From positions 1 to 21,511 of IMG/VR virus record IMGVR_UViG_3300008267_011546: a DNA stretch of 21,511 nt; one strand, 5' to 3'. This DNA is from a virus. Position numbers and translations under genes: made by a program. Under the pieces are notes generated by a model that worked only from the letters and a program-made list of their open reading frames with translations, was not told the DNA's origin and ran no database searches. Shown here piece by piece: positions 19,400 through 21,511 of the stretch (its first letter is position 1; each line of letters starts with the position of its first letter).

Positions 19400-21358
19400 A
19401 TGAAAAGTTTAATTTTAATTAGTTTTGTTACAATAGCATCAATTGCTGGGTTTTCTCAAAAAAGTGTTATGTGGGCAACAGTCGAAAATGTAGAGGTTTT
19501 AAATAACCTAAATGTAAAATTTAAAAAAGCATTCCCTTCATCTCGTCAAAAATCTCTCCAAAATGTTTATGAATTTACTTGCGATTGTAACGAAGCAGAT
19601 TTATACACATCTTTACATAGAATTTCTGGGATTGCAGGGATTGAATATGGCCCAAAATACCAAACACTTTCCACTCCAAATGATTATTCAATTTATGGTT
19701 CTGATTATGCTCTTGGTTTAATCAATGCCCCACAAGCATGGTCTATTACAACAGGTGACCCAAGCATTACCATAGCAATTTCAGATGCAAACTATTATAT
19801 TTACCATGAAGAATTAGCTGGAAAATTAGAATATATTTCACCTGATAATTTTAGTGCTGATTATACACACGGAACAGCAGTAGCAATTGTAGCAGCAGGA
19901 AATACAAATAATGGTACTGGAAAAAGCTCAATTGGATACAATTCACATTTGCAATTGAGAGTTATGGATTATAATGAAATATTAAATGCAACATATTCCG
20001 GAGCAAAAATCATAAATGTTAGCTGGGCTTCAGGATGTCACAACAGCTATTACGCACAACAAGTAATTGATGAAGCATATAATAATGGTTCAGTAATTGT
20101 TGCAGCAGCAGGAAATGGTGGAACATGTGGTGGAGCAAGCAATTTAGTTTACCCAGCTTCACTGAACCATGTAATTTCAGTTACCTCTGTTGGCCCAAAC
20201 AAAAACCATGAAAGAACAATTGGAAATCCTTCCACTACACATCAACATAACTCATTAGTTGATCTATCAGCTCCAGGATATGATATGTTGCTATCTCCAT
20301 CACCTGGACAATACATTACAAGTAGTGGATCATCATTTGCTGCTCCTACAGTATCTGGAACAATTGCTCTTATGCTCTCAGTTAACAAATGTTTAACACC
20401 TGATCAAATTGAATATATTTTAAAATCAACTGCAGATTCAACAATGTATCAATCAAACCAAAATTATACAGGTTTACTTGGAGCAGGAATAATAGATGCT
20501 TATAAAGCAGTTGAAATGGCAAAACGATTCAACACATTTCAAGCAGAATTAAAAACAAACGTTAGCTGTGATTTATCTAAAAGACAAGCAAATATAGTAA
20601 ATATTAACGGTCAACTTCCATTAACATTTAAATGGTCAAATGATTTAACAACGGATAAAATAGAAATTGATACTACCAATTTTTACAGCGTTGAAGTAAC
20701 AGATAATGCGGGTTGTAAATTTTATGCTGGAAGGGAAATTGAAATCTATAATGAAATGAATGTTCAATCTGATATCAACCATATTACATGTTTTGGTTTA
20801 GATAACGGATCTATAAATGTACAAACCACAGGTGGGGATTCTACATACACTTACTATTGGTCAACAGGAGATATGCAAAATAACCTTACAAATCTAAAAC
20901 CAGGACAATATGTTTTGAACGTAATGGATAATGCAGGGTGTGTTAAAACAGAAACATACACAATTTTCCAACCAGAATTACTAGTTACAAGTTTAAACTA
21001 CACTCAACCAACACAAGCAACATTTGGCTCAATTGATCTAAACGTTATTGGTGGAGCTCAACCATACACATATAATTGGAATCATGGTGAAACAAGTGAA
21101 GATTTAAACAATGTAGTTGCTGATTTCTATGAAGTGCTAGTAACAGATGCAAACGGATGTATGTCTTCTGAAAATGTAATTTTAAACAACGCTCCAATTC
21201 AAACAGCAGGAATTATAGATTTGATGGAAAATACAAATGCTAACAATTCAATAGTATTGGATTTAAATGGAAAACAAGTTAATATAGATCAAGCAACCAC
21301 AGGATACTATTTGATAGTAGAAAATGGAAAAGTAACACGTAAAATATATAAAAACTAA
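19400..21358 (+). CDS. Secreted subtilisin-like (S8) protease with SprB-like repeats and T9SS-like C-terminus
   Basis: A 652-residue secreted serine protease. Residues 1-20 are a Sec signal peptide (hydrophobic core, GFSQ end as in Bacteroidota). A prodomain-like region follows to about 95. The S8 domain (about 105-375) has Asp129 (IAISDANY), His157 (YTHGTAVA), Asn239 (AAAGNGG) and Ser312 (SGSSFAAPTVSG), so the catalytic set is intact. Residues about 385-600 hold three Ig-like units; the middle one (ITCFGLDNGSINVQTTGG to GQYVLNVMDNAGC) is a SprB-type repeat. The last 40 residues (LDLNGKQV, GYYLIVENGKVTRKIYKN) resemble a type A T9SS sorting signal, though shorter than usual. It is preceded by its own terminator, repeat and promoter candidates. 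Host surface proteins or a competing phage could be substrates; this is speculation. Confidence 0.85.
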   Translation: MKSLILISFVTIASIAGFSQKSVMWATVENVEVLNNLNVKFKKAFPSSRQKSLQNVYEFTCDCNEADLYTSLHRISGIAGIEYGPKYQTLSTPNDYSIYGSDYALGLINAPQAWSITTGDPSITIAISDANYYIYHEELAGKLEYISPDNFSADYTHGTAVAIVAAGNTNNGTGKSSIGYNSHLQLRVMDYNEILNATYSGAKIINVSWASGCHNSYYAQQVIDEAYNNGSVIVAAAGNGGTCGGASNLVYPASLNHVISVTSVGPNKNHERTIGNPSTTHQHNSLVDLSAPGYDMLLSPSPGQYITSSGSSFAAPTVSGTIALMLSVNKCLTPDQIEYILKSTADSTMYQSNQNYTGLLGAGIIDAYKAVEMAKRFNTFQAELKTNVSCDLSKRQANIVNINGQLPLTFKWSNDLTTDKIEIDTTNFYSVEVTDNAGCKFYAGREIEIYNEMNVQSDINHITCFGLDNGSINVQTTGGDSTYTYYWSTGDMQNNLTNLKPGQYVLNVMDNAGCVKTETYTIFQPELLVTSLNYTQPTQATFGSIDLNVIGGAQPYTYNWNHGETSEDLNNVVADFYEVLVTDANGCMSSENVILNNAPIQTAGIIDLMENTNANNSIVLDLNGKQVNIDQATTGYYLIVENGKVTRKIYKN

Positions 21359-21389
21359 TAATAAATTAACCCTTAAAAACAAAAACAAA

Positions 21390-21511
21390 ATGAAAACAAT
21401 TATCACAACAATCGCAACAGTAATTTTAACATTAACAGCAACAGCTCAAAAAGTTTATCCACTTACAGGAACAGTTAGTATGCTTCAACCAACTTGTAAT
21501 GGATATTCAAA
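21390..21511 (+). CDS. Secreted protein, N-terminus only (cut by window end)
   Basis: The frame from ATG 21390 stays open to the window edge (40 codons). MKTIITTIATVILTLTATAQ is a clear Sec signal peptide with an ATAQ cleavage end, followed by KVYPLTGTVSMLQPTCNGYS. The A-rich leader (AAAAACAAAAACAAA) resembles that of the protease gene. It starts 31 bases after the protease stop, so the two are probably cotranscribed. The mature function cannot be seen. Confidence 0.65.
   Translation, partial: MKTIITTIATVILTLTATAQKVYPLTGTVSMLQPTCNGYS

Overview
The window reads as part of an AT-rich, tightly packed genome of a T4-related tailed phage that infects a member of the Bacteroidota, probably from an environmental assembly. 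The phage signs are a T4-type clamp-loader small subunit (gp62-like) at the left edge, two free-standing GIY-YIG homing endonucleases, many small unrecognised proteins, and all genes on one strand with 1-17 base overlaps. The host signs are a signal-peptide subtilase with SprB-like repeats and a C-terminus resembling a type IX secretion (T9SS) sorting signal, A-rich start regions, and no clear Shine-Dalgarno sequences. I see no tRNA, integrase, IS element or CRISPR array.

Region 1 (1-3620): end of a replication gene, gp62-like clamp loader, a small MazG-like protein, a homing endonuclease, then a repeat-rich candidate virion-protein locus (1440-2892) that appears split by a one-base frameshift, and three small genes ending at a strong intrinsic terminator. 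Region 2 (3621-5254): a RecB/Cas4-like PD-(D/E)XK nuclease with four cysteines placed for an Fe-S cluster, a second GIY-YIG endonuclease and a ribbon-helix-helix-like protein. Region 3 (5283-15717): a 10.4-kb, apparently single-operon glycan cluster with several glycosyltransferases, a short DegT-type aminotransferase, WbqC, a GH43/GH130-like beta-propeller, a GNAT-methyltransferase fusion and another methyltransferase-like protein. Two of its glycosyltransferase genes appear to have lost an internal out-of-frame piece. Region 4 (15721-19242): small putative regulators (DksA/TraR zinc finger, HTH plus degenerate HNH, SWIM zinc finger), a small beta-rich candidate virion protein, and two genes sharing an N-terminal LRKxxKEEL module, closed by a second terminator. 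Region 5 (19243-21511): a secreted S8 protease with an intact catalytic set and the start of a second secreted protein.

Two recurring upstream motifs suggest a transcription programme. ATATTTATAA or a close variant occurs 4-30 bases before six start codons, including the candidate virion genes, and may be a late promoter element. A sigma70-like TTGnnn-N17-TATATT pattern, with variants, precedes the nuclease, the glycan operon, the 15.8-kb regulators, the SWIM gene and the protease.

Inferred overall picture: the phage makes or alters a surface glycan (virion or host) and appears to export at least one protease through the host T9SS. Functions rest on recognised sequence motifs; no database search was run.
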